Source: Solenopsis invicta
Lineage: Eukaryota > Arthropoda > Insecta > Hymenoptera > Formicidae
DNA length: 64,000 nt
Reading direction: 5' to 3'
Assembly (NCBI RefSeq): GCF_016802725.1
Contig: NC_052679.1
Coordinates: forward strand, 18,965,635 to 19,029,634
Part shown: positions 24,493 to 34,922 of the stretch, piece after piece
Layout: every line of letters starts with the position of its first letter
Numbering within the stretch: position 1 is the stretch's first letter
The notes under the pieces: model-generated
Database searches by the model: none
Seen by the model: the letters and a program-made list of their open reading frames with translations, nothing else
Told to the model about the DNA's origin: nothing
Made by a program: the position numbers and the translations under genes

Positions 24493-24867
24493 TCATTGAA
24501 TTTTTAGAAGAGCCAATTTTCGTTGTTGACAAAGCGAAAGCGTGCGATTTCCGGTACAGCCTTTATACATATTGGAGTGCAAAGTACATTGGTGGCATAC
24601 ATTAGAGGGTTGTTTTCCTGGTTGTTCGACGGTTGCGAGGACATGGAACGTCTCGGTCGCCATAGAGCCAGCCTGGCGAAGCCGTATTTGGTCATGGCCG
24701 CGCAGAAGTCCGCCCTCGATTGCCTTCGACTCCAGTTTCTCCGAATTCCCCTTTTCGATCAATCCGTGCCCGAAGTACGGAAGCGACGAATCAGCTTCGA
24801 CATCCTTCAACGGGCGCGCCGATAATCCGCGTTCGCGACGATTCACGATTATTGATACGGCGGCGGT
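24493..24867 (-). CDS. hypothetical ORF, 124 codons, in frame after TGA
   Basis: This minus-strand frame follows the TGA at 24868-24870 with no frame change and stays open for 124 codons to TGA at 24493-24495. It has no ATG near its start; the first in-frame ATG is about 70 codons in (AGSMATETF). The translation has balanced, charged composition (for example LPYFGHGLIEKGNSEKLESK), then a Cys/His-containing tail (VCHQCTLHSNMYKGC). I recognise no family. A GTATGC donor-like site follows GKQPSN, so a real exon could stop there. It could be a readthrough extension, a separate exon, a decayed gene, or chance in GC-rich DNA. Confidence 0.2.
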   Translation of the reverse strand, partial: TAAVSIIVNRRERGLSARPLKDVEADSSLPYFGHGLIEKGNSEKLESKAIEGGLLRGHDQIRLRQAGSMATETFHVLATVEQPGKQPSNVCHQCTLHSNMYKGCTGNRTLSLCQQRKLALLKIQ

Positions 24868-25047
24868 TCATCTCTTGAGCGCGTGAACGATCATACGGCG
24901 CGTCTTCTCGATGCACTTTCGCAGGATAGTGCGGAACGACATGGTCGAATCGTCTCTGTGAGCGGCCTGCGATGAGCTATCGAGAATAACGTTGAGCGAG
25001 AATAAGAATTGCGGCGAGCGTGTGGAACTTGAATCGCCGAAGAACAT
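24868..25047 (-). CDS. hypothetical small ORF, 59 codons
   Basis: ATG at 25047 to TGA at 24868-24870 on the minus strand. The peptide begins MFFGDSSSTRSPQFLF and ends with a basic, amphipathic-looking segment (MSFRTILRKCIEKTRRMIVH...). Many third positions are G or C, especially in the last 25 codons. The upstream in-frame stop is a TGA at 25066-25068. A CAG|GTGAAG donor-like sequence overlaps that position. I do not recognise the peptide. Its main interest is that the same frame continues open for 124 codons after its stop. Confidence 0.25.
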   Translation of the reverse strand: MFFGDSSSTRSPQFLFSLNVILDSSSQAAHRDDSTMSFRTILRKCIEKTRRMIVHALKR

Positions 25048-28000
25048 TGAGCCTCTTCTTGAGCTTCACCTGTACTATCGTTTTCTATGAGCTGCTCATG
25101 CTGTTGTTACCGTCGCGCCGCGTCGGCAGATAGACGGATACGTCCGAAATTATGTATTCGGGACACGCGCGCACATGCAAGCGGCGAGAAACGAAGCACC
25201 CTCGTGCTGACCGACCGTATTCCGACTTCCCTCCCTCACCTTGGGACGAGATGTAGGGTTGTTTTTCCCTCGGCGGCGCGTAGTCCGGAAACAAACAGGC
25301 GGTCGATCGCTGACGACGAGAGATTGTCCGTCTCCGACGTGTCGGCGATCGATTCCACGGTGTGATAGGGGCGCGAGTTTTCGTTGCTCGATGAGTTATG
25401 GTTGGGCAAAGTTTCGCGGATCGAGCGCGTAAATTTCGACCAAAAGCCGACACGTCGCGCCTCGCGTCGGTCCTTCGGCGTCGGACCCGGCACCGTGGCG
25501 GCAGTCGATGAAAATCGGACGGGAGGGGCACGGGAGAGAAATCACGCTAATTGCAGCCTGATCTCGCAAAGTCAGAAATGAATTTTGCTTCTCGATCTCT
25601 CGCGGCGAACGGTTGTCGTAAACAAGCGATCAGAAAATACGTAGCAAAAATAGTCAAAGAAGTCGCCGTCTGCAGTTTCTATCTTCTCTCTTTCTCTCTC
25701 TCTCCCTCCCCCTCACAGCTGATGATGTCCCCGAGCGGACGATGCTTACGAACGAACACTACGCGATAACACGCTAAGTATATTAAGCTCTGATTAATTA
25801 ACAGCACAGCCGATTCCGAGCGGTAATAAAAAACCCGACGAAGCGCGCGCGCGCGCTCATGCATGCGTTAAGCTCTGATAAAATAGCAGCACAGCCGATT
25901 TTTCGATTATATAATAATAAAAAGGTTCGATCTCTCTTTTTTTTTCCTTCCTATATTGCTTTTCTAAGCATCCGCGTTTCTCCTCCGTTTGCCTCCGAAG
26001 TTCCGTGATTCGCGCGCGAATCTTGTTCGTTCTCGTGCGGAAGGAGATCCTTCTTTCTCCTCCTCGCGCACTCTCTATCTCTCTTTCTCTGTCGCTTTTT
26101 CTCAGTACTTGTTCTCTCTTACTTTCATACTTGGCGTACACCGGGCAGCGACTCGCCGATCTCGCGCGGCGATATCACGCGGCGATGGACGAAGCGCGAC
26201 TTTATCGCGAATACGCGGCAAAACTTTGATATGTGTGTCGCTTTCCCGAGTGCTTCGCGACGCCGATGAAGGTATAGACGTCCCGGTAGTCAAGGCACTG
26301 GACATGCGCATCGAATACGAGAGCCGTACTCGTACTTCGTACTCTTTCTCGTTGGGCTCGCGAAAGATTCGGTGAACACCATGATGGTCTCGAATGAGTT
26401 GCTTCTGCACTTTTGCGCAGGATATCTCGCAGGACTTTCGCTTTCTGAAGCGGAACCCGTTCGGGTCGCTTCTCCGCTCCGAGAGTGTATTTTGTTGTAT
26501 CTTCTTTCATCTATCGGTTTTTCATCAATTTTTACGCGACCCGTATCTTTTTATTTTCTTCACGTAGATCTGTAAAAATAAACGGCTAAACCGATACCGT
26601 TATTGGATTCCTCGGTATTCTCAGTTGATCGTATCGTTCCCTTAACTTTCTTCCGTTAGACACTCGTTTTTAGAGGATAAGGCGCATGTACGTCCCTCGC
26701 GACTATATTAATCTTTATTACGACTCTAGAAATGAACGACTATCGATACTATTCCACGGATGTTTTCGGTCGATCGTATCGCCGTTAGACTCTTCAATTT
26801 TCGTTCTTTTTTTTGCTACCTTGTCTCTTTGTTGCGTTCTAATTAAGGAAAGAAAGGCGAATGAGGTAGTCCAAATAGAAGTTACGTAACAATCTTGTCG
26901 CAGCCTCTAGCGACTCCCGGCTAGCGATAGCAATCGATGCTAATGTTTTATAATTGCGTGCATTAAAGTCTCGGTCGCGCACGTCACGTCTCTCTATCGA
27001 CGGTCTCGCTCTGAATACAAAATCCCCTTCGTAGAAAAGTCCGCGAATCGATTGAAACTCTCTTTATCGCTCGCGCGCAATCCATCCGGCCCGATTAGCA
27101 TAAAATCGAAAAGCTCGATCTAGAACGTGAGCGAGGGATCCCGTTTGCGGACGATAGCGTTCGCATTGCCTATGCAATATACCGGTGCCATATGGTGCAG
27201 AGATATGCGCCTCGCACGGGCGTAAACTGTCCTTATTACGTCGAGCAGTCGCCTCCGCCGTCGTCGTCGCAACGCGTTTCGGAAGGCGGAATTTTCTACG
27301 TCGGGCGATGTATCGATTGGCCGGCTCCACGAGTCACGACGAATCGTGCGGAAAACGCGAATCCTCTTCCGTGCGATCGCCATCGGCGCGCAATGTTACA
27401 TCGCGGTAAAATTAGAACGCCAGCGTCATTGACTGCCGATATCGACCCACCACCGTCGTTGCTGCCGAACGGTTCTCCGACTGTTGTGCACTCGGTAGTA
27501 CCAGTCACTAATGGCCTATAGACAGCTAGACCCTTAGCGATTTTGCATCCCCTGCCGGGCACTCGCGTTCTACAGGGTGGTACCACGACCCGTGCTGAAA
27601 TAGTGTGAGTAAGCCGGGATTATTCTCGGATGGTCGGAAATAAATGCACCCTCAGGCACCGCGCCGGGGATCAAGGACAACGAATCTTTGCTTCCTTCCT
27701 TCCTCCCATCCGAGCCTTGGATTTTCCTTGAGCCTTGAATCCCTCACGTATGCGGCGGCTGCTCGTATCATCAACTTTTGGTTGGTCGGTCGGTCGGTAG
27801 TGCACGTGACTCGAAGGTCGTGCTCCCTCCGAATCGATTGGACACCTTACGCCCGGTGTTCCAGGGGGCCGCCAGTCTGTCGGTACCGACGATCGGTCAG
27901 CCTCCTCTTCCGGATCGATGACGATGCATCCAACCTCAACGGGAACGCCGACATTCGCAACGCCGCGAGCTTTTCCTTGACCGAATCGCGTATGGCTGGG

Positions 28001-28929
28001 CGATCGAATGACAAAATCTGATCTCGCCGCACCTCTCACGAGTCCTACATCTCATATCTCATAGGAGATACCACGCAGGATCAGTAGAGGACACTGTCGT
28101 TCATCGGCATCACCCTGCTCTCGTTGTACGTGTTTTTCCACTTCCTTTGTGAATCTTGTTTGAATACGGCATTCACTGTACGGATTCATGTTATACTCGT
28201 TTTACGAACGGTACTAGCCTATCATGAGCCTAGCCACTCTTTGCTAATGAACAATGAAGATAATTCTTTACGTTTATCTCCTCGTACATTTTTTAACATC
28301 TGTCATCTACCATCGATACTTTGTATCATCGTTCAATCTCAGACTTTCTTTTTGATAAAATTCTTTCCTCGGTAGAAGGCGATTTTGTTGAACGCTGATT
28401 GATGCTGAACTCGTTTTTAGGAACTCGTCTTCAAAAACTTCTTTTGGGAGATGCGGCCTTACAAGTATAAGCCTTGTATCCTTGAAACTCTTGCGATCCT
28501 CTTTCAATGGAGGATGAAAGCTCTCGCAATCCTCTGGAGAACGATTCTACGGCTCTCGTGGTCCTTCCGGCGGACAATACAAGCTTCTCGCTTACCAGAT
28601 TCTCACGGTTCTCTCGCTGGCTCGCCGTGTTCACCGATTTTCAGACCGGGCTCACAGAGAAACGTCGCACAAATTGATCACTCCCGAACAGCCCTGTCCA
28701 GGTTACAGACAAGACTACCGTTACATATTCGCGGTGTCCTCCATAGATAGAAGAACATCGTGTCTACCAAACGCGCGTTTACCTCCCGCTAACCTATGAC
28801 GAATTCCCTGATGTATACACAAAGGTGTACACGCGCTCGTCGAGAGCTCGTCGCTCTCCTCCGCGCCTCCCTTCGTTATCGAATGGCCATCCTACGGCGC
28901 ACACTCCGTCCCCGTTCAACCCTCGCCGC
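25048..28929. other. GC-rich island B
   Basis: This is the largest GC- and CpG-rich block. It is full of overlapping frames of 60-148 codons on both strands, none with a recognisable domain. It includes CT-rich tracts (25680-25710, 26060-26100), a GGTC repeat near 27780 and the 85-bp duplication at 25783. Exons or promoters could lie here, but I cannot fix any boundary. Confidence 0.4.
25783..25952. repeat. 85-bp tandem duplication
   Basis: TTAAGCTCTGATTAATTAAC at 25783 recurs as TTAAGCTCTGATAAAATAGC at 25868, a period of 85 bp. Both copies continue with CAGCACAGCCGATT and an AATAATAAAAA-like run. A (GC)n run lies at the end of the first copy (about 25844-25856). Confidence 0.75.
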
Positions 28930-29328
28930 TCACCACTTGCCGCTACCAACCCCCGGTCGCGCGCACCCAGCCAACTCTACGTTCCCGCTGCGATCTTTAT
29001 ATATAGCTTTTCCGTTTGCGGAACACAAAAAGAGAAGGAATGGCTGTTCGCGAAAATAAACGACGGCAAACGGGTCGCCGTCACTGAAAGTGGCATCCAA
29101 ACAGGCTGCTAGCCACGTCGCGTCGATGCTGTCGCCTTCATTCTTGTTCTCTTTGTTGTCTAGATCCACCTCCGCACGATTACGCATTGAGCCAATTTCG
29201 CGCGAATCATTGGTCAAACATTTCTTCCGCATGTGATCGATTGCTTTCTGATCGCGCGCGAAAGCTTCTAGTTCTTCTATATATACATATATTTTCCTCT
29301 GTCGATTGTCTGTCGTGCGATGTTTCAT
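28930..29328 (-). CDS. hypothetical ORF, 132 codons
   Basis: ATG at 29328 to TGA at 28930-28932 on the minus strand; the frame is open a further 28 codons upstream. The translation is hydrophilic and purine-rich in its first 80 residues (for example RKIYVYIEELEAFARDQKAI, then EVDLDNKENKNEGDSIDAT). It ends with a more hydrophobic part (FREQPFLLFLCSANGKAIYK). Many codons follow the purine-N-pyrimidine pattern of real coding DNA. I recognise no domain, and no splice or polyadenylation signal confirms it. It is at the upper end of what chance gives in GC-rich DNA. Confidence 0.2.
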   Translation of the reverse strand: MKHRTTDNRQRKIYVYIEELEAFARDQKAIDHMRKKCLTNDSREIGSMRNRAEVDLDNKENKNEGDSIDATWLAACLDATFSDGDPFAVVYFREQPFLLFLCSANGKAIYKDRSGNVELAGCARPGVGSGKW

Positions 29329-29412
29329 ATATCGTTTGATGTTACTGCGTGTGAAATCGCTCTTACTGCAATCCGTATTTCGCGTGCAGCATGCAGTTAC
29401 AGTCGGTTTCAC

Positions 29413-31085
29413 GCGAAATGTAAATAATCGTATGCTAAATGTACGAATAGCGCAAATGGTTGAATATTATCTTGATTTTACTTGAACTTTTTCTATGGAA
29501 ATATCGCTGGAAATATTTAATTATTTTTCCATCATTTAGAAAGACACATTGATTAATTAAAAATTAAACAATTATTGTGCTAATGATGTTTCTCATCTTA
29601 TCTATTTTTGCAATATTAATTTTGTTTATCTATCATTATTGGTATATCATTATTAATATATCATTAACGTGTGTGTTAACGACTCTATAAACGTATTTAG
29701 ATTGACTATTAGGCGAATATCTGCTCAATAATTATAATTAATATATTTTGTATTGAGACGAGAAATGTTCATCATGCGACGTACTCATTTGCGTGTGAAG
29801 GAACGATTTTGATACAAAACTGCCGACGATCAATTCGCGCGAAAGCGGCTTAACTCTTGTCGTTACGCGAGTGCAACGCGGCAACGCCGATACATCCATG
29901 TGCATTTTGACTGCCTCGCCAGTATTTATCGTATATTTCCGTTTTCACTGACGAATTTCTCTAAAATGTACTCGAGAAATTGCGCATTTTTGCGTGAACA
30001 CGACACTATTGCTTCTCGTGACTGCCTAATTCCGTAAAAATAATACAAATTTGTCTTAGACTAAGGCTGAATTGATTATTTGTGTAATTTTAATATTATT
30101 TGCTATTCAGAAAAAAGTAGCACGGAAGTTCCAACTAAATACCTCGAGGTGTTTGCGTGTTCCGCATACGAAATATTTCAGATATGATTCGATTCAATTG
30201 TGAATTTGTTCGCTGCAAGTAAACTCGGTCGACTAAACATCCGATGACGTCAGTATCCGGTTTTCGTCTATGGAACGAAGTCGGGGAACAACGCGAAATA
30301 TTTATCTCGCAACGACTGATGGAAGCTCCTTAAATAAACCAGAGTTCTTTTACCGGACCGCTCATATTGAAATAATAGAAGCCGATGACATTTGGGGTTT
30401 TGCTCGGAATTTCAAGGCAGTGAAAATTATTAAAGCTTGTTGATCGTACTAATCTCTACGTGTAAAGCGTATAAAAATAATTGGCAAATTCGATTTCTAC
30501 ATTTTGGCGAAGAGTTGCTAGAACTTTTTGGCGTACATCCAAAATTAAATTTTAACCTTCACGACAGATTCCCTTTTTTTTTGTTTTTTTTTTTCCAAGT
30601 GAAATTTATAGCATTATTCAACTTTTCAATATCGTGTCTAGATATCTAGCTAATTAATCCCGGATTGAGCTTCCGACGAGGCAAAGTATAATTACGTTTA
30701 AGTTAAGAATAAAAAGTTTTGTTATTTAATTACATCCCGGGAATAAGTTCGCTTTTTCATCTTCGACCACTTGATATTTCGTAATGTCGACATCTTAACG
30801 TTTGCGTTCGAGAATTAATTTCCGGACTGATTAGAGAATCCCCGAGACACCCTGTATATCGGGACACGTTATCAGATTCTCCCGTGGCTATTTCGGGGTA
30901 TCGACCAATCAGTGTTAAGGTCGGGCGCGCCCACGATAATTCGAGGACTACCGAAATTCGTCCGGCCGGCGCGCGGATTGATCCTTGACTTACTTCTTGC
31001 CCGCGCCGACACGGCCAATGGACGTTATCGCGCACCAAAAGCACATGTAATTAAACACACGATGATGAGAGAGGGGAAGTACATG

Positions 31086-31088
<3 letters not shown>
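29413..31088. other. non-coding stretch
   Basis: AT-rich with a GC-richer patch near 30840-31030. It holds one perfect TGACGTCA site (30245-30252). No supported gene. Confidence 0.5.

Positions 31089-31141
<53 letters not shown>
31089..31141. repeat. (AG)n microsatellite
   Basis: Pure AG tract of about 53 bp. Confidence 0.95.
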
Positions 31142-31143
<2 letters not shown>

Positions 31144-31655
31144 GGCTCAAACAAAACACAATTTAATCGTGACGCGCGTCGCGATCGTTCGTCGTTAATT
31201 ACTCATGCATATGCAACGACGTGTAAAACATGAAATTAAAGGGTCGCCGAAGAGGGGGTAGCGGAGCGTTTGGAACGGACAAAAGCGTGACGTTCATAGG
31301 AGCAAAGTGTTCCAGCGAGCAAGCAAGCGAGCGAGCGAGCTCGGCGTTAAATAAAATAATTACGCGAATCGTCGTAACGCAGCCACCCACGCGACCGCGT
31401 TTGTGGACCGAACGGACGTTCGACCGCTTTTTATTTTATCTCACTGTGACCATCGTATTACGTCGCTACGATCGCAATAAAATGCAATATCTATTATCCA
31501 CGACCCGCGCGTTAATTAGTCGCATAAAATAAACGTACTCCTCCACAAACTACAAATAATTTGTTTTAGATTATTTCTGGATTATTACAAATTTTCAAAG
31601 ATTTTTTTATTTTTTTTATTTATTTTTTTATTTTTTTCATAAAACAGACTATTAT
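31142..31655. other. non-coding stretch
   Basis: It contains a GAGC-type tetranucleotide tract near 31315-31342 and a T-rich tract at 31600-31640. A 100-codon frame (31230-31532) crosses the tetranucleotide tract and has no recognisable content. Confidence 0.5.
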
Positions 31656-31806
31656 TAAAGGAAAGTCTACATAGCAATGCAGTCGTTACGATGTTACGAT
31701 ACTGCGATGGGTTAATCAAAGGAGAAAAAACCACATATTCTCTTTTTGATTGATCTTTCGCAGCGTCGTAACATCGTAACGACTGCTCGGTAGATGCTCC
31801 TTAAAA
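31656..31806. repeat. long foldback hairpin
   Basis: The left arm 31679-31726 (starting GCAGTCGTTACGATGTTACG) pairs with the right arm 31738-31786. The first 21 bases are identical in complement and the rest diverge slightly, around an 11-nt loop. Weaker pairing extends outward to AAGGA/TCCTT near 31660 and 31801. The arms are less AT-rich than those of the other palindromes here. It could be a MITE or a hairpin RNA locus. No mature small-RNA sequence is recognised. Confidence 0.8.
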
Positions 31807-33165
31807 GTTATATAGCAGCGCGATTTTTCTTACGTAAGAGAATCATGATGAAAACAGCATAACAGTAAAACGATATTGATGAATATGCATAAATCCGGAT
31901 ATTGCGGGATATGCAATAAATATTATAAGAGCACGCATTGCATTGTATTGTGCTGCGAGTTCGCTTATTTAATTACTGTTACTCCGTTGAATTGGAAATC
32001 GATTAACGCAGATACGTTTCGGACGTTAGTTAATTAATTCCTTTATGTATCATAATTCGATTGTTTCGGACAAACGCGGAATGCGTTATTTTTAAATGCA
32101 GAGCTGCACGGTTCGTATTACTATGAACTTCTCTCGCGCAATTATATCGTGTGCCGCGCAGAGCGGATATCCACCGCTTTGTGCAACATACACGTGCGTT
32201 CGTTCCGAATTCCGAGCGACGTGCAATAATTTATTGCAACAACGTCGCGAGGTATCGGTATTATTGAAGTGCAAATTATCTCAGTAAGTGAGAATTTATA
32301 TTCAAAATTTATCTCGCCGGCAATCTACCGCTTATATATCAACGCGTATTGCGCAGTTAAGGAGATGCGTCATGTTGCAACATATTTTCGTGGAGCTGCA
32401 TCCGTCGTTTATTTTTTCTTCTATTTTGTTGCAATAAAAAATTTGAAAAATTTCACTATGGTTGCAATGAAAATCGCGCTGTCCGGCGTCTTTCACAGAT
32501 ATATTATTTGATTTATTTGTTCATCATAGCTTGATCCCGTCACGTACTTCATTTGTCGCGTGTGTCGCTATTATCTTGTTAAGTATTCCATTATAAAGCG
32601 CACGAGAGCGATGCCGTTACGCAGTTGGTCGTTTTAATTGCCTCTTTGACTCGCAACATCAAATTAATGCAAAAAACGTATTAAATGAAAAGTTCATAAA
32701 TGCGCTTTCCGAAGTTTACGAAGCTCGACGTGGCGCTATCGCACGGTGAATGTAACAAGTTTTAGAGCAAGAACATGCCCGGGCAGAACGTGCCATCTAG
32801 CCGCAACGAAAGGCGGGAGATTATTGATCGTAAAAATGGCGCCAACGTAAAGTTGTGTAAGGCGGATATCAAGTCATAATTTTCGGTAGCTTTGACGGCC
32901 CGGATCAATTTCTAAGCGCTCGCTCCTTTCATCTATTAAAATAATGAGATCCCTCTAACAACAATGACGTCAGTCCTACATGGCTGAATGCTTTGATGAT
33001 CATCATATTTAAATTTAAATGAGATACAGTCTATTGCAGTGTTCAAAATTCTCGTTAAAAAATCTGAATCTTATTAAAACATTTACAAACCGTATTGCGA
33101 TTTAACAAGATTTTTTTTTCTATATTGATTGAGCTGTGAGCTTTAAAAATTTGAATATAAATTAA
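31807..33165. other. non-coding stretch
   Basis: Mixed to AT-rich. It contains a TGACGTCA site at 32965-32972. Frames on both strands at 32092-32511 are short and unrecognised. The last eight bases (33158-33165) are the left target duplication of the element that follows. Confidence 0.5.
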
Positions 33166-33880
33166 CAGGATTGGGAAAATTACTTTGTTGAAATAATTAG
33201 TTTGAGTTATACTTTTTTTTTCTCAAAAAAATATCTAGCTACTGTTACAAGTTACTGATTCTGAAAAATACACGTTACAGTTGCAATTATTCAAAATGTA
33301 ATGAGTTGTTACTTTTCAGTTTATTTTTTACGATGTTTATACAATTTATATATTGCTACTTTAAATAAAAGAATCTTACATTTCTAACATTGTTAAATTA
33401 TTTTACTTACTAAACTAAACATTTGGTTATGTGCAATGTTATTTTGTATGTAATAAATCAGAGCTGTTTCGAGAATTGGAAACTAAATATATTTAATATA
33501 TTAACGGAATTAATTCTAATTTATATTAAGTTAATATTTTTACTTGAAATATATTATCAAAATTATGGGATCACGATATTTTTTAGCTAAAAAGTTTGCC
33601 AACTTCAAATTTTACGATAAAACCATCGTAAATAATTTGGGGCTTGTTTTAAAAAAATAATGTCCCAACTTTAATGATAGCTACTCTCAATGATAATTTA
33701 TTACTTTATTCTTTTAAACGTAGACCATGTGTTAACGGATAAGTTTTAAAGTACCTATAAAAGTAACTACTAAATTGGTATTACTAGTTACCAAAAAATA
33801 TTTAAGTTAAATTACGGTTATTGAAAGAAAAATAACTAACTGTAACTTCGTTATAAATAACGAGTTATTTCCCAACCCTG
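33166..33880. mobile_element. hAT-like non-autonomous transposon
   Basis: This is a 715-bp element. The left end CAGGATTGGGAAA is complementary to the right end (reverse complement CAGGGTTGGGAAA) with one mismatch. It is flanked by TAAATTAA (33158-33165) and TAAATTAG (33881-33888), an 8-bp target duplication with one change. CAGGG-type ends and 8-bp duplications are the known signature of hAT elements. The interior is AT-rich, with GTTAC/GTAAC motifs, and encodes no transposase. Confidence 0.8.
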
Positions 33881-33888
33881 TAAATTAG

Positions 33889-34094
33889 TTACAATTATAT
33901 AGACAAATATAAGTTCTTTTGAAGAAGAACTTTAGACTTGCATTCACATGTGTTATATCAAATAAGTGATTCTTGGAGTTAATTGAAACTTTTGACAAAT
34001 TTCATAAATGTTGAAATTAATAATTAGATATATTTTTTAGTGATTTTAATGATTGTCGGGTATAAGTATTTGCGATTCTTTAAGAAAACGGTTA
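33889..34094. other. AT-rich spacer
   Basis: I see nothing in it. Confidence 0.5.
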
Positions 34095-34286
34095 CTCTAA
34101 GAGAAAAAATTACCAAATTTTAATAATTTTAATACTTGGTTGAATACTTGTAATGAAATAATTTGTTAAATGTAAATAAATATTTGTTTCATGCAAGAAT
34201 TACTTATCATTTTTTATTGAATAAATATTTATGTACCATAAGTAAATATTTTATTGCAAGTATTCAAATAAATTTTTTTCTCAGTG
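34095..34286. mobile_element. MITE, CACTGAGAGAAAAA-type, copy 2
   Basis: The left end CTCTAAGAGAAAAAATTACC is related to the copy at 893 (two changes over the first 18 bases). The reverse complement of the right end begins CACTGAGAAAAAAATTTATT. Both halves also carry GAATACTTGYAATRAAATA in inverted orientation. The total is 192 bp, non-coding. Confidence 0.65.
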
Positions 34287-34629
34287 CATGTAAGTTGATA
34301 ATTATTAATTTGATCATTGACGGTTTATTCGATTATTTCGTGCAACTAACGCGATTTCGTGCAACTAACGCGATTTTAATTATCTCTATTATAATATCGT
34401 TTAAGCTTCCAGAAAGTAATAAGAGCAAAATTGAACGCAGTACTCTTTTAATAATTAACAAAAATGAAATATATATCGATAAAACCGGACTGACCCCGAA
34501 TTGGTGAAACGAAGGTAGCGTAGAACAGCACATTCGTTTCTACGTATTTCCGGAGCGGAACCGCGCGATTGAGAGCTCCCGAAGGATATAGCTCTCCAAT
34601 ATAGCTTCGCAATCAGAAAAAAGTTAAAA

Positions 34630-34905
34630 ATGGACTTACAGGGAGAACGGCCAGGACGTCTCGAGCTTCTGCGACGGGCGTTTCTCGTGCTTCGCGGCAT
34701 GCCGATTCTCAATTCCGTGGCAACTGTATTGGGAAAGAAACAGAGAAACAGAAAGATTAGAATTAATTCTGTTTTGGGTTACGTACTGTGCATATTCGTA
34801 GGGGTTTCTGATGTCTCCCGATGTCTCGCGGATCTCTTACTTGCCATAGTCGCTACACTTTGTTTTCGGAGCGGAGAGAGGAGCGAGAATGCAACATCGA
34901 AATAA
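34630..34905 (+). CDS. hypothetical ORF, 91 codons, with nearby AATAAA
   Basis: ATG at 34630 (preceded by A-rich GTTAAAA, a good insect initiation context) to TAA at 34903-34905. It starts MDLQGERPGRLELLRRAF. It has a basic KKQRNRKIR segment and two hydrophobic stretches (VLGYVLCIFVGV and CLADLLLAIVATLCF) that could be membrane segments. AATAAA lies at 34917-34922, 12 bases after the stop. I recognise no family. An overlapping minus-strand frame (34455-34712) is its shadow. It could be a small membrane protein gene, a terminal exon, or chance. Confidence 0.25.
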   Translation: MDLQGERPGRLELLRRAFLVLRGMPILNSVATVLGKKQRNRKIRINSVLGYVLCIFVGVSDVSRCLADLLLAIVATLCFRSGERSENATSK

Positions 34906-34916
34906 GCATACGCTCT

Positions 34917-34922
34917 AATAAA
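34917..34922 (+). promoter_or_regulatory. polyadenylation-type hexamer AATAAA
   Basis: AATAAA lies immediately downstream of the 34630-34905 frame. The hexamer is common in AT-rich DNA, so alone it proves little. Confidence 0.25.

Noticed and set aside
25857..26141. Highly charged minus-strand frame (Arg/Glu-rich)
   Set aside because: The charge comes from CT-rich plus-strand tracts read backwards; no coiled-coil family is recognisable.
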